From contig NZ_RQXW01000010.1 of assembly GCF_003957515.1 (NCBI RefSeq), positions 84,978 through 148,977 on the forward strand: a stretch of 64,000 bases of DNA. Direction: 5' to 3'. Position 1 is the first letter of the stretch. The number at the start of each line of letters is the position of its first letter. This stretch comes from Amphritea opalescens. GTDB lineage: Bacteria; Pseudomonadota; Gammaproteobacteria; Pseudomonadales; Balneatricaceae. Made by a program: the position numbers and the translations under genes. Of this stretch, positions 1-8,360 are shown piece by piece. Below the pieces are notes generated by a model. It saw only the letters and a program-made list of their open reading frames with translations. It was not told where the DNA came from and did not search any database.

Positions 1-204
1 TTAGCGGGTAATGGTATCGCTTGTTTATCGGGCTTCATGATCAATAAAGATATTGAAGAAGGCCGTTTAATCCCTCTGCTTGAGAGCGAAAAGCTGACCA
101 ATACAGGTAGGGAACAGATCAACGCGGTATTCTATAAATCATCGTCGGTGGCCAAGCGTATTTCTGCCTTTATTGATTTTATCCAACCCAGATTATTGCT
201 GTAA
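1..204 (+). CDS. LysR-family regulator, C-terminal fragment (cut by window edge)
   Basis: An open frame runs from base 1 to a TAA at 202–204 and encodes 67 residues. It reads like the last part of a LysR effector-binding domain: LAGNGIACLSGF followed by a strand with GRLIPLLE, a segment VFYKSSSVAKRISAFIDF and a short tail. The piece 'G-x-G-I-A-x-L-x-G-F' followed by 'G-x-L-x-P-L-L' is typical of the final part of the fold in LysR regulators that resemble the CrgA/DhcR type. The DNA-binding domain lies before the window, so its target cannot be judged. It converges on the next gene. Confidence 0.75.
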   Translation, partial: LAGNGIACLSGFMINKDIEEGRLIPLLESEKLTNTGREQINAVFYKSSSVAKRISAFIDFIQPRLLL

Positions 205-557
205 TACTGTATGCCTCATCGTTTACTGACGATTGTGTTTTTAACAAATATTTTTTGTTCCGCTTGCTAATATGTATTCATTATTGGGGGGGGTAGTTAT
301 GACGAATATACTTTTGTTATTTTCAGAGAAACCACTACCGAGCACAACTTTTATGTAGGTGATGGATTCCTTGAACCATTTGATCCTGCTGCCCACCTTG
401 AAAAAGAGCACATTAGTGCTCAATAAAATTTTTATATTTGACGTACTGCACACCGCGCTATGATCTGAGTAATCCAATATTAATTGGATTACTCAAGTTT
501 GCCTCTGATGTACTCTTCGCATTTTTAATACGCAAACAACCTATTCAAAATTAAAGG
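205..557. other. Intergenic gap between convergent regulator genes
   Basis: No credible gene is visible. The stretch is AT-rich compared with its neighbours. It carries an uninterrupted run of eight G at 286–293 and a perfect 13-bp inverted repeat at 466–495. A 78-codon reverse frame (241–477) crosses both structures and lacks a ribosome-binding site, so I treat it as chance. Confidence 0.6.
466..495. terminator. Perfect 13-bp inverted repeat, likely bidirectional terminator
   Basis: TGAGTAATCCAAT at 466–478 and its exact complement at 483–495 enclose a 4-base loop. It sits between two convergent genes (ends at 204 and 558), where a shared terminator is expected. No clear U-tract follows on either strand, so an intrinsic terminator role is inferred from position and stem quality only. 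Confidence 0.45.
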
Positions 558-1478
558 CTACTGGCCTCCATTCTCGTCTGCCTGAGTGCTTTGAAACCAC
601 TCGGCGAGTCGGCGTGAGACCACTCTTGCCGCGGCTGTGGCGGGTTCTGCTTCACGCACGAGGGCCGACCAATCAAGATCTAGTTTGGCTTCGCTGACAC
701 TGATCGCGGTGATGCTGCCATGTTGGATGGCGGATTGAACGGCCCAGCGGGATAGGATGCCAACACCAAAACCGGCGGCGATCAGTTCGATCATCGCGTC
801 GGTGACTTCTACCACGGTAAGAAGATGAGGTATTACGCCAGAGGGGCGGATAAAGCGTTCATACTCAAAGCCCGGTTGTGCTGTTTTGCTGTAGGTTAGG
901 TAGTGCTCACCTTCTAAATCGCTGGCTTCAATAAAGGGCTTGCTCGCTAAGCTATGTTGGCAAGGCGTGATCAATACCAATTCATCTTTAAACACGGGAA
1001 TGGAATCGATACCCGGAATCGCCAAGTGTCCTGGGGCTAAGACGACATCGACGGCGCCTTCCTGCAGGTTTTGCAGCGGATTCTGTGTTGCAGAGGCCAC
1101 CAGTTCCAACTGAATATCCGGCTCTTGTTTGGCCATTGTCTGTAAAAAAGCGGGTAACCAGTGGTAGCAACTATAGGCGGCCACACCAAAGCGCACCACC
1201 GTGGTTTCACTAATCACCATCTGTTGAAAATCAAACTCGGCCCGCTGTAACACCGGCACAATCTGATTGGCTGTCTGGGTCATGGCGCGCCCAGCGGCGG
1301 TCTGTCGAAGTCGGCGCCCCTCCCTTTCAAAGAGTAAACCGCCTAAACGTCTTTCGGCCTCGGCTAGTCGGTGACTGAGGGCTGATTGTGTGATGCCCAG
1401 CACGTAGGCGGCTTGCCGTAAGGTGCCGGTTTTATCGATGGCATTGAGCATCTCCCAATGTTTAATATCTAGCCGCAT
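558..1478 (-). CDS. LysR-family transcriptional regulator, MetR-like
   Basis: This is a 306-residue LysR regulator. The winged HTH occupies about residues 5–65 (…GTLRQAAYVLGITQSALSHR…) and the effector-binding domain about 90–295. The start MRLDIKHWEML aligns with the start of MetR (M-x-x-V-K-H-L), and segments such as YSCYHWLPAFL and the late GFGVGILSRWAV also follow the MetR pattern. I chose the ATG at 1478 because a GAGG lies 8 bases upstream. A longer frame begins at 1517 without a good ribosome-binding site. The gene is divergent from an EamA-type exporter 144 bp away, which makes that exporter the likely target. Calling it MetR itself is not justified, because no methionine-pathway gene is nearby. 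Confidence 0.85.
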   Translation of the reverse strand: MRLDIKHWEMLNAIDKTGTLRQAAYVLGITQSALSHRLAEAERRLGGLLFEREGRRLRQTAAGRAMTQTANQIVPVLQRAEFDFQQMVISETTVVRFGVAAYSCYHWLPAFLQTMAKQEPDIQLELVASATQNPLQNLQEGAVDVVLAPGHLAIPGIDSIPVFKDELVLITPCQHSLASKPFIEASDLEGEHYLTYSKTAQPGFEYERFIRPSGVIPHLLTVVEVTDAMIELIAAGFGVGILSRWAVQSAIQHGSITAISVSEAKLDLDWSALVREAEPATAAARVVSRRLAEWFQSTQADENGGQ

Positions 1479-1622
1479 GAGCTCATCCTCAGCGCTGGTT
1501 GTTGAGGCGCCATTCATATGATTTATAGATGCACAGTATTAATCAGTACGGTAATTTATTCACTATTTATTTAATCAGTGTCGCGCTATGGTTCCGTTCT
1601 AACTGAATGGAATGAGAGTGAC

Positions 1623-2528
1623 GTGAACAGTAAATCTACGATAGATGGTCAGTACCTCGTGTTAATGGCCGCCTGTTTTTATGGGCTTAACCCCTTCTTT
1701 GCACAACTGCTATTCAAAGATGGCTTAGGTGCTGAGATGGTCAGCCTGTATCGTTTTATTCTACCGGCGATGTTTTTCATGTTTTTTCTGCGAACCCCGC
1801 GGGTGAATCTGGCCGAAGCGGCTCGGTGTTTGGCGTTGGGGGTGTTCAGTGGAATCTCTATTTTTGGCTATTTTCATGCGTTGGAGACCATTCCTGCCGC
1901 GACCGCGATTTTGATCTATTACAGCTATCCAGTCTTTAGTGTGCTGATCGGTTGGTTGGTGTTTCACCGTGCGCCGTCGCAAAATGCATTGGTCTCGGCG
2001 GCACTGGTGGGCATTGCGGCCTCATTAACCATCCGACCTGAAGCGTTACCTGCGGGTTCCCTGTGGGCGGTTGCTGGCTGTTTCTTGGCGCCGTTAGCGG
2101 TTGCGACACAGGTGCAGTATCTGACTAAGCCGCGGCAAAAGATTCCCACGGGTAATCGTATGGCTTGGATCACCATCGGTCATGTCTTGGTGTTACTGCC
2201 TATCGCGATCTGGGTTGCGCCTGTACAACTGATGCCGGCTTCGACAAACGGTATGTTGGCGGTGTTAGGTATTGCCCTGCTGGCGGCAGCGATTCCGCAG
2301 GTGCTGTTTATGATGGGCGCTCCCCGCTCCTGCGCCGATAAAAATGCCTTAACCGGTTCAGTCGAATTGGTGGTTGCCTTGCTTACCGGCGCTATTTTAT
2401 TGGGCGATCACCTAGATCGATTAGAGCTAACGGCGATGGTGTTGATTGTCTTGGCTTTATTTATCAAGCAGGTCAAAGGTCAACCGGTTACTGAGCCTGT
2501 GCTCGGCAACCGGCAGCAAGGGTCTTAA
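1623..2528 (+). CDS. EamA/DMT-superfamily permease
   Basis: This is a polytopic inner-membrane protein of about 301 residues with roughly ten hydrophobic segments arranged as two EamA repeats. Typical pieces are LMAACFYGLNPFF near the start, LIYYSYPVFSVLIGWLVF at the end of repeat one and TGSVELVVALLTGAILLGDHL in repeat two. Members export amino acids or metabolites; the substrate is not readable from sequence. I prefer the GTG at 1623 (GAGAG just upstream) over the GTG at 1578, which has no visible ribosome-binding site and would crowd the divergent promoter. Expression is probably controlled by the neighbouring LysR protein. Three copies of TTAAGTT at about 13-bp spacing follow the stop codon (2525–2558). 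Confidence 0.85.
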   Translation: MNSKSTIDGQYLVLMAACFYGLNPFFAQLLFKDGLGAEMVSLYRFILPAMFFMFFLRTPRVNLAEAARCLALGVFSGISIFGYFHALETIPAATAILIYYSYPVFSVLIGWLVFHRAPSQNALVSAALVGIAASLTIRPEALPAGSLWAVAGCFLAPLAVATQVQYLTKPRQKIPTGNRMAWITIGHVLVLLPIAIWVAPVQLMPASTNGMLAVLGIALLAAAIPQVLFMMGAPRSCADKNALTGSVELVVALLTGAILLGDHLDRLELTAMVLIVLALFIKQVKGQPVTEPVLGNRQQGS

Positions 2529-2594
2529 GTTAAGGGCTTAAGTTGCCGGTTTTAAGTTGGCGCGATTGGCGTCATGCTCCCCCGCTTGTTGCCA

Positions 2595-3227
2595 TTACTT
2601 ATGCAGAGGCTGAATATTCAATAGCGAGACAAACATCGAGATAACGATGGTGCCAAATAGAAAACAGAAGCCGCTATGAAATAAGGAGATAAACCAGGTT
2701 AATAGGTTGGCCGGTTCGAAGGCGCTCGACAGGGTGAACTGTACGTTCATCGCCTGTATGAGTGCCCACAGGGGTAACATTCGTTCGGTATAAGCTGGAA
2801 TGTTATCAAAGGTGCCGATCAGCGCGTAGGCGCCAGCAAAGAGAAACATGGCGGTTAAAAAGTTAACCAAGCCCAGCACAATGACCCGTCCTGAAGCCGC
2901 AACCATGGTGCCCTCGGTTATTTTACAGGTGCCAAATAGCAGTACCCCAAGCTCTTTATTGATAATACCCAACGCTCGGAGTAGCAGGAAAATCGCCGCC
3001 CATTGAGGTAGCACCGGCGTCAGCACGAACAGTGCAATCGCGCCAAACAGCCAGTAAACGATATATTTTTCTGAGACGATTAAGCGTCGGCCACGCCATA
3101 ATTTCTGTTCCTCGCTACCCTCTTCAAATTTAAACTCGCGCAGCTTTAGATAGCGGTCCGCCCAATAATAGGGAGACAGCATAAAGATAGCCTGAATCAT
3201 CTGCTTCACACTGTCGGCGAAATTCAT
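2595..3227 (-). CDS. Polytopic membrane protein of unknown function
   Basis: The protein is 210 residues from MNFADSVKQMIQ. It has about four hydrophobic segments (for example around residues 55–75, 110–135, 150–170 and 185–205) and a charged loop with EEGSEEQKLWRGRR near residue 40. I do not recognise the family. The start at 3227 follows the upstream gene's stop codon by one base and has GAGG 9 bases before it, so the two genes are translationally linked. A longer open frame to 3470 merely overlaps the upstream gene. Pairing with a metallo-beta-lactamase-fold protein suggests a shared job, but the sequence does not show which. Confidence 0.75.
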   Translation of the reverse strand: MNFADSVKQMIQAIFMLSPYYWADRYLKLREFKFEEGSEEQKLWRGRRLIVSEKYIVYWLFGAIALFVLTPVLPQWAAIFLLLRALGIINKELGVLLFGTCKITEGTMVAASGRVIVLGLVNFLTAMFLFAGAYALIGTFDNIPAYTERMLPLWALIQAMNVQFTLSSAFEPANLLTWFISLFHSGFCFLFGTIVISMFVSLLNIQPLHK

Positions 3228-3228
3228 C

Positions 3229-3975
3229 TTAATGATCCTCAGCAAGGTGGATATATTGTCCAGGACGGAGCAACCGACTATCGTCGGGAATGTTTTGTTC
3301 ATCCAGATCATGGCCAATAATATAAGCCTGGTCATTAAGGTAAGGCGCCACCTCATCGAGCCCTGCATGCCAACGACTCCCCGCTGGACGGGCATCATAG
3401 ATAGCGACACGGCAATCAGCGAGAGCTTCATATAGCGGTGCAAAACAGCCGCTGTCGGCGGTGTAGCCAATCAGTGGAATACCCTCGCGACTGATGACAA
3501 AGCCAAAGCAGAGCTCGGAGTGTTGCGCGGCATGGAAGGTGATATCGAGATCATCGACCAGTGGGGTCGTTGTCTCGGGGGCTGGCGCTATCCAGTTTGC
3601 CAGCTCTTCCGGTTGAAACAACTCGGCGTGTTCAGCCATTCGGTACCGCTTTAATCGCTCAGCGACCGGTGCGGCGGCAACGATATTAAGCTGTCGCTGT
3701 TGTGCGCTTTCAACCCGTAAGACCACCGGTAGTTCCCCTGCATGATCGGTATGGTTATGGGTGATGACGAGGGTGTCGGGTAAGGTATAACCGTAATCTT
3801 TTAATCGACAGGTGACTCCCAGACCCAGATCAATCAGACAGATGGGGTGGTCATCTTTCAAAATTAGAAAGCTACTACTGCAGCGCCCGTGATAAATATG
3901 ACCGGCACCACCGGCAACCCCTAAAATGCGAAGGCCGATATCTGTATGGGTTGTTTTCAATAGGAGGTCCGCCAT
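3229..3975 (-). CDS. MBL-fold metallo-hydrolase
   Basis: This is a 248-residue cytosolic protein of the metallo-beta-lactamase fold. The zinc motif THNHTDHAGELP lies near residue 72, and the later ligands are plausible at AAQHSE (about 148), the Asp of GYTADSG (about 172) and GHD (about 223). The layout resembles the RNase Z/arylsulfatase/PqqB-like branch of small hydrolases, and substrate cannot be assigned. The ATG lacks a strong ribosome-binding site. Its stop codon is one base before the start of the membrane protein downstream, so the two form an operon. Confidence 0.8.
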   Translation of the reverse strand: MADLLLKTTHTDIGLRILGVAGGAGHIYHGRCSSSFLILKDDHPICLIDLGLGVTCRLKDYGYTLPDTLVITHNHTDHAGELPVVLRVESAQQRQLNIVAAAPVAERLKRYRMAEHAELFQPEELANWIAPAPETTTPLVDDLDITFHAAQHSELCFGFVISREGIPLIGYTADSGCFAPLYEALADCRVAIYDARPAGSRWHAGLDEVAPYLNDQAYIIGHDLDEQNIPDDSRLLRPGQYIHLAEDH

Positions 3976-4361
3976 TCTCTGGTTTGATCGTGCTGATAGT
4001 GCTGCCTGCTATCAAGGGAGTGATCTGCAGCTAGGGTCGATCATCATTGGTGATCTGATTAATTATCGCCATCAACACTCTGATTGCAACAACGATCATG
4101 GATTGGCTGACTTGCAGTTGGTAGGCTTCGGCCTGTTTTTATCGCTTATCAATGCTCGACGCTTGTAAGGGCTATGGCAAGAACTTAGGCAAGGGTGTAA
4201 GCGTATCAACGATGGTTTTCGCGGTTAATATGGCGCTAAGATGACCGCTGCCAGTTTCGGTTGCACTTCCGGCTTATCAACAAAGTGGTAGGTGTATCAC
4301 TTGCCTGCCCCGCCGTTGTCACCGAAGATGATGACTTAAACGATATTGACGGTAAACACAG
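3976..4361. other. Divergent intergenic region without a recognisable gene
   Basis: This gap separates the metallo-hydrolase from the DUF3095 gene, which are transcribed away from each other, so it should hold both promoters. I see no convincing -35/-10 pair. An 80-codon frame (3926–4168, +) overlaps the hydrolase start and shows no family signal. Confidence 0.5.
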
Positions 4362-5504
4362 ATGAATAATTTTTATTGTCAATTAGAGGGTTTTTCCGAC
4401 ATCACCCAGATGGTGGATGATCAGTTTTACCAGCCTGTTCCCGATGATTGGTATGTCTCTGTTGTCGATGTCCGCGGTTCTACCGAGGCGATTGAACGGG
4501 GTAGCTATCGGGATGTTAACTTTATGGGGGGCGCGGCGATCACGGCTCACCTTAACCTTGTTGATCATGAGCTGCCCTTTATTTTCGGGGGGGATGGTGC
4601 GGTGCTGCTGGTGCATGAGAGTATGCGTGAATCCACTCTTAAGGTACTGCAGTCGCTGAGTTATTACGCCAAAGAAATGTTTGATTTAGAGCTTCATGCG
4701 GGGATGGTATCGGTCAAGGTGCTGCGTGCGATGGGCAAAGATCTACAGGTTGCCAAGTATGTGTCCGGCATGGGCTTTGCTCAAGCGATGTTTAAAGGCG
4801 GCGGTATTACATTGGCTGAGACGCTGGTGAAAACCGAACCTGAGTTTCGTTGTGAACCCGCGGCCCGTTTTGAGAGTACTGAGGTTTTCTCGGGGCTGAC
4901 GTGCCGCTGGAAGCCGATCCCTTCGGGTAAGGGTGTCACCTTGTCGATACTGATTCAACCGGTCGGTGACGACTATCAGGTGTTGCCAGAAGTGGTGACA
5001 AAGCTGAAGGCTATCCTCGGTTCATTTGAAAACGCTAACCCCGTGCGGATGGAAAATGCGCGTTATTATTCGGTAATAGAAAACTTAAAGCGACAAATGA
5101 AAATCTCAAACGTTGGCTTTAACCTGACCTTTGTTAAGGAGGTTATTACTATTTTGGTGGGGGCCCCCTTTTTCAATTTAGGGCTCTTTAAGTTCATGCC
5201 GGGCGCCAAGCAATATATCGAGCATACGCCGCTACATTGTGACTTCAAAAAGTTCGATGACACTCTGAGAATGGTGCTCAACTGTTCTATCAATCAACAT
5301 GAGGCAATCGAAAGCTATCTGAGTTCGGTGAGTCTAGCGGGCCAAGTGTGCTACGGCATCAAGGTTTCTGATGCCGCACAGATGACCTGTTATGTTGAGA
5401 GCATGACCGATGGCGGCCATCTACATTTTGTCGATGGCACCGATGGTGGTTATGCCCTCGCCGCGAAAGCGCTTAAAAAAGCGCTTAGTTTGCATGCCTC
5501 ATGA
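4362..5504 (+). CDS. DUF3095 family protein, nucleotidyl-cyclase-like
   Basis: The 380-residue protein matches what I know of DUF3095. The N-terminal part (about 25–180) carries VSVVDVRGSTEAIERG, then DVNFMGGAAITA and PFIFGGDGAVLL. D-x-x-G-S-T plus F-G-G-D-G-A recalls the metal-binding and glycine-rich elements of class III adenylate/guanylate cyclases, but catalytic activity has not been shown for this family to my knowledge. A C-terminal domain (about 255–375) is unassigned. No signal peptide or membrane segment is present. It converges on zntB with a gap of six bases. The ribosome-binding site before 4362 is weak. Confidence 0.8.
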   Translation: MNNFYCQLEGFSDITQMVDDQFYQPVPDDWYVSVVDVRGSTEAIERGSYRDVNFMGGAAITAHLNLVDHELPFIFGGDGAVLLVHESMRESTLKVLQSLSYYAKEMFDLELHAGMVSVKVLRAMGKDLQVAKYVSGMGFAQAMFKGGGITLAETLVKTEPEFRCEPAARFESTEVFSGLTCRWKPIPSGKGVTLSILIQPVGDDYQVLPEVVTKLKAILGSFENANPVRMENARYYSVIENLKRQMKISNVGFNLTFVKEVITILVGAPFFNLGLFKFMPGAKQYIEHTPLHCDFKKFDDTLRMVLNCSINQHEAIESYLSSVSLAGQVCYGIKVSDAAQMTCYVESMTDGGHLHFVDGTDGGYALAAKALKKALSLHAS

Positions 5505-5510
5505 GGCGCG

Positions 5511-6482
5511 TTAAAACCAGTTTTTCCGTTTAAACAGCCATAGCTGAATGCCCACCGTGATGGTCATAAAACCACTCACGATCCAAAAGGCCCAAGGATT
5601 TTCGGCACCGGGCATTCCGCCGACATTGATACCGAGTAGTCCGGTAAAGAACCCCAGCGGTAGAAAGACAGCCGCCACCAGTGACAGCAGATACATGCGA
5701 CTATTCATCTGTTCTGCTAAGCGGTTGGATAGTTCCTCTTGAGCAACGGCTGCCCGATCTCGGGCGGAATCCAAATCTTCAATATAGCGAATTAGCGTAT
5801 CGGTCACTTCACGCAGCTGTTGTTGGTTATCTTCCGTTAGCCAAGCGATTCGCGTTTGGTGCATCTGCAACAGTGCATCGCGCTGTGGCGCGAGGTAGCG
5901 TCGCAGAGAGATGACGATGCGGCGAACGGCAGATATTTTATTTCTCAGATCATAGCTACTAGAACTAACCAGCTCCTCTTCGATTGAATCCACGGAGTCT
6001 TCAGTCTCGTTGATGGTCTCCTGCATCCGAACCATCAATGCGGCGGAGATCATCGTTAAGAAATCACCGGGGTTGGTGGGGCCAGCATTGGCCGCTAAGG
6101 CGTCGACCATATCTTTGGCTGCGAGCATATAGCGTCGACGGGTACTGATAATACGTGTCTTATCAATCCAGATGCGAATGCCGACCATATCCTCAGGGTC
6201 AGAATCAGGACTGGCGTTAACACCGCGCAGCGCAATCAACAAACCTTCCCCGACCTGAGTTGTTCGCGGGCGACTCTCCTCGGTGAGCAATGCGTCAATG
6301 ACCACCTGATCGAGCTGACTGTTTTCAATAATCCATCGTTGCGTGTCAGCATGGGTATAATCAAAATGTAGCCAGCTCACTCTGCCCTCGGGTAAAGGGG
6401 CATTAAGATCGTCGCCGGTGATGACATCACCGCCGCCTTTACCATCGAGAGAGTAACCATAAATCAATCCGGTGTTTTTCAT
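5511..6482 (-). CDS. zntB: ZntB-type CorA-family zinc/divalent cation transporter
   Basis: The 323-residue length and the C-terminal layout are those of ZntB. A long soluble, helix-rich N-domain is followed by two transmembrane helices (about 264–284 and 297–316). The pore motif at the end of the first is GIN (in GLLGINVGGMPG), the ZntB/CorA G-x-N signature. The stretch RDAAVAQEELSNRLAEQMNSRMY forms the long helix before the membrane, interrupted here for reading only. ZntB proteins move Zn2+ across the inner membrane. The gene stands alone and converges on the DUF3095 gene. It is not close to the znu locus at 32.8–36 kb. Confidence 0.9.
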   Translation of the reverse strand: MKNTGLIYGYSLDGKGGGDVITGDDLNAPLPEGRVSWLHFDYTHADTQRWIIENSQLDQVVIDALLTEESRPRTTQVGEGLLIALRGVNASPDSDPEDMVGIRIWIDKTRIISTRRRYMLAAKDMVDALAANAGPTNPGDFLTMISAALMVRMQETINETEDSVDSIEEELVSSSSYDLRNKISAVRRIVISLRRYLAPQRDALLQMHQTRIAWLTEDNQQQLREVTDTLIRYIEDLDSARDRAAVAQEELSNRLAEQMNSRMYLLSLVAAVFLPLGFFTGLLGINVGGMPGAENPWAFWIVSGFMTITVGIQLWLFKRKNWF

Positions 6483-7168
6483 AAAAGTCTCAAATCCAGT
6501 AAGTGCCGCTGAGGATCGCGTCGGCTTTAAACATGCAGACAGAATAGCAGTGCTAAAGTTGCTTGTGCTAGCGGTTAATCTGCACGGGTTACAAAAGGGA
6601 TCATTTTTTAACGGAGTGGCCCTATTTTTCTATCTTGAAGTCACAATGCTTTCGAGGGCACGCTGTCGGCGTCTCAGTTTCTATTAGCGGAGCGACTTGT
6701 TAAGCCTAATGAATTGCATTGATGGGTTGTAGAAAAGCCAGCACAAGCCTTCTCAGGAGGAGGTTTTTTGTGGGTGATGCGGATTTTTTCTGTGCTTTTT
6801 CTCTATGTGGATAGTCTTCTTAGGCTTGGCTCTTGAGTGCTACAAGTTGACTTCTAGGCAAGGTGGTTTAAATGACAGCGGCCTTGCTGCGAAATAAACG
6901 ACGGTCGTGATAGATTTAATGGCCGGCTCACACTAATGGGGTTTAACCTCAGAGTGTCATAATGGAAACGTCGCGCTTTGTTAGTGTTAGTTGAAATAAC
7001 GATGTTGGTTTTTTGTGAGCACCGTTATTATCGATGCTTGCCGTTAGCCTTTAGATCACTTAACAGGTGATCCCATTAGCGAAGCATGATGGTTTTTATA
7101 TCGGTATAGATGCGAATCATTTTTGCAGCGCTCAGATCACAACAACCTATTAACGGAAATGTTTCAGC
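6483..7168. other. Long intergenic region without a supported gene
   Basis: This is 686 bases between the divergently transcribed zntB and the glycerophosphodiesterase gene. The only frame longer than 60 codons (6472–6687) starts inside zntB's start region and has no family signal. A small dyad GATCAC…GTGATC lies at 7054–7072. A T-rich stretch near 6760–6800 follows AGGAGGAGG but does not fold into a clean terminator. The region could hide a small RNA or decayed gene; I see nothing definite. Confidence 0.5.
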
Positions 7169-7903
7169 ATGAATAGTTCAGCGGCACGGGTTATGGGACA
7201 TCGAGGTGTTCCCAGTTTAGCGCCCGAAAATACCCTCGGTGGTTTTATCAAGGCGATTGAGCTGGGTGCTCGTTGGTTAGAATTAGATGTGACCCTGCTT
7301 GGTGATCTGACCCCTGTTGTGCATCACGACAATAGCCTTGACCGTTGCAGTGATGGTTCGGGATTGCTTAGTCAATTAGCGCTCAAAGATTTAGATAATA
7401 TTAATAATGCTGCCCTCTTTCCCGACTGGCCGTTTGAGCCTGTGCCCACCCTTAAAGATGTACTGGTGTTGCTCATGCAAAAGGGGGTGGGATTAAATCT
7501 CGAAATTAAACGGCATCAGTTTTCCTCAGCGCTGATCAGTCAGATCGTGGTTGATCAGCTGCTGCAACACTTCCTCTCTGATAAATTGGTGGTATCCAGT
7601 TTTGATGTGGAGGTACTTGCCGAGTGTTTGCGGTTAGCGCCTGAGATTCCTCGTGGGCTGATTTGTAGTCGCCTGCCCTCTGATTGGCAAAGCTTAGCGC
7701 TGGAGCTTGAGTTAACAAGCATTCATTGTGATGGTCGTTATTTGAATCAGGCCCAAACTCTGGCGATTAAAGATCAAGGCTATCGCCTCTTCTGTTGGAC
7801 CATCAATGATGCACTGTTAGCCGACAGATTATGGGGTTGGGGTATTGATGGTTTGATGACGGATTATGTTCAAGATTTCATTCATTACTATGATGATCAG
7901 TAA
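7169..7903 (+). CDS. ugpQ: Glycerophosphodiester phosphodiesterase
   Basis: This is a 244-residue TIM-barrel enzyme of the GDPD family, which hydrolyses glycerophosphodiesters to glycerol-3-phosphate and an alcohol. The N-terminal motif is complete: GHRGVPSLAPENTLGGF (first catalytic His and Glu), then LELDVTLLGD (metal-binding Glu and Asp) and VVHHDNSLDRCSDG (second His). The C-terminus FCWTINDALLADRLWGWG and DGLMTDYVQDF is the usual ending. There is no signal peptide, so it acts in the cytosol, as UgpQ does. The gene is isolated, without ugpBAEC beside it, so the symbol is by family only. Confidence 0.88.
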   Translation: MNSSAARVMGHRGVPSLAPENTLGGFIKAIELGARWLELDVTLLGDLTPVVHHDNSLDRCSDGSGLLSQLALKDLDNINNAALFPDWPFEPVPTLKDVLVLLMQKGVGLNLEIKRHQFSSALISQIVVDQLLQHFLSDKLVVSSFDVEVLAECLRLAPEIPRGLICSRLPSDWQSLALELELTSIHCDGRYLNQAQTLAIKDQGYRLFCWTINDALLADRLWGWGIDGLMTDYVQDFIHYYDDQ

Positions 7904-8033
7904 GAGGCTTGCCGATGCCCAGTTAGCTCTCGTGAGCAACTAGGCTGTTCGTCAGGTAATGCTCGATCTAGGCTTTTTGCAGATGTGGCGGCGTAATCTT
8001 TAGGTTTGTTCAATCGGGAATGTCGTTTCCAGT

Positions 8034-8351
8034 CTATCCGGATCTCGTGTGTATCTTCTTGGCTGTGTCCATCAAACCATTCTTTATCAGCACGCCATGT
8101 ATTTTTAAGGCAGTTTTCTTCAGTCGATTCAGGTCGCCGAAGTCGGGTTTATATCCCGAGTTAAGGGCTGTTTCCCTCTCTTCCAGTTCAGTATCTAGAT
8201 AGTCTAGCAGTTTTTTTGAGCACCCTGTGCAGGGGCCATTGCATAGATCTTTCATTGGAGTGTCGAAAGGAATAGCGGTACGGATGTCCGCTATTAGCTT
8301 TCTCATGGCGATGTCAGTGTCAGGTTTTTTAGTCATCAGTCTATGTTCCAC
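8034..8351 (-). CDS. Small cysteine-motif protein of unknown function downstream of gmhB
   Basis: This is a soluble protein of 105 residues if it starts at the GTG at 8351, or 100 residues from the ATG at 8336. I do not recognise the family. Near residue 37 it has CNGPCTGC (C-x3-C-x2-C), a possible metal or redox site, followed by a charged helical segment LDTELEERE and a basic C-terminus. The GTG start lies inside a parS-like palindrome with AAAGG six bases upstream. The same arrangement occurs at 12361, which is why I prefer it. The gene follows gmhB by nine bases, so it is probably co-transcribed with it. Confidence 0.65.
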   Translation of the reverse strand: MEHRLMTKKPDTDIAMRKLIADIRTAIPFDTPMKDLCNGPCTGCSKKLLDYLDTELEERETALNSGYKPDFGDLNRLKKTALKIHGVLIKNGLMDTAKKIHTRSG

Positions 8352-8359
8352 GTGAAACC
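8344..8359. promoter_or_regulatory. parS-like ParB-binding site
   Basis: TGTTCCACGTGAAACC matches the chromosomal parS consensus TGTTNCACGTGNAACA at every position but the last. It lies between gmhB and the small cysteine-motif gene and covers that gene's likely GTG start. A second site of equal quality is 4 kb away, and the surrounding gene order is the one seen near oriC in Pseudomonas. ParB loading here would mark the origin region for segregation. Confidence 0.85.
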
Positions 8360-8360
8360 T

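Noticed and set aside
241..477. 78-codon reverse frame in the first gap
   Set aside because: It has no ribosome-binding site, starts inside the 13-bp hairpin, crosses a G8 run and shows no protein family signal.
3926..4168. 80-codon forward frame upstream of the DUF3095 gene
   Set aside because: It overlaps the hydrolase start region on the other strand and has no recognisable domain or start signal.
6472..6687. 71-codon forward frame in the long gap after zntB
   Set aside because: It starts over the zntB start region and encodes no recognisable segment.
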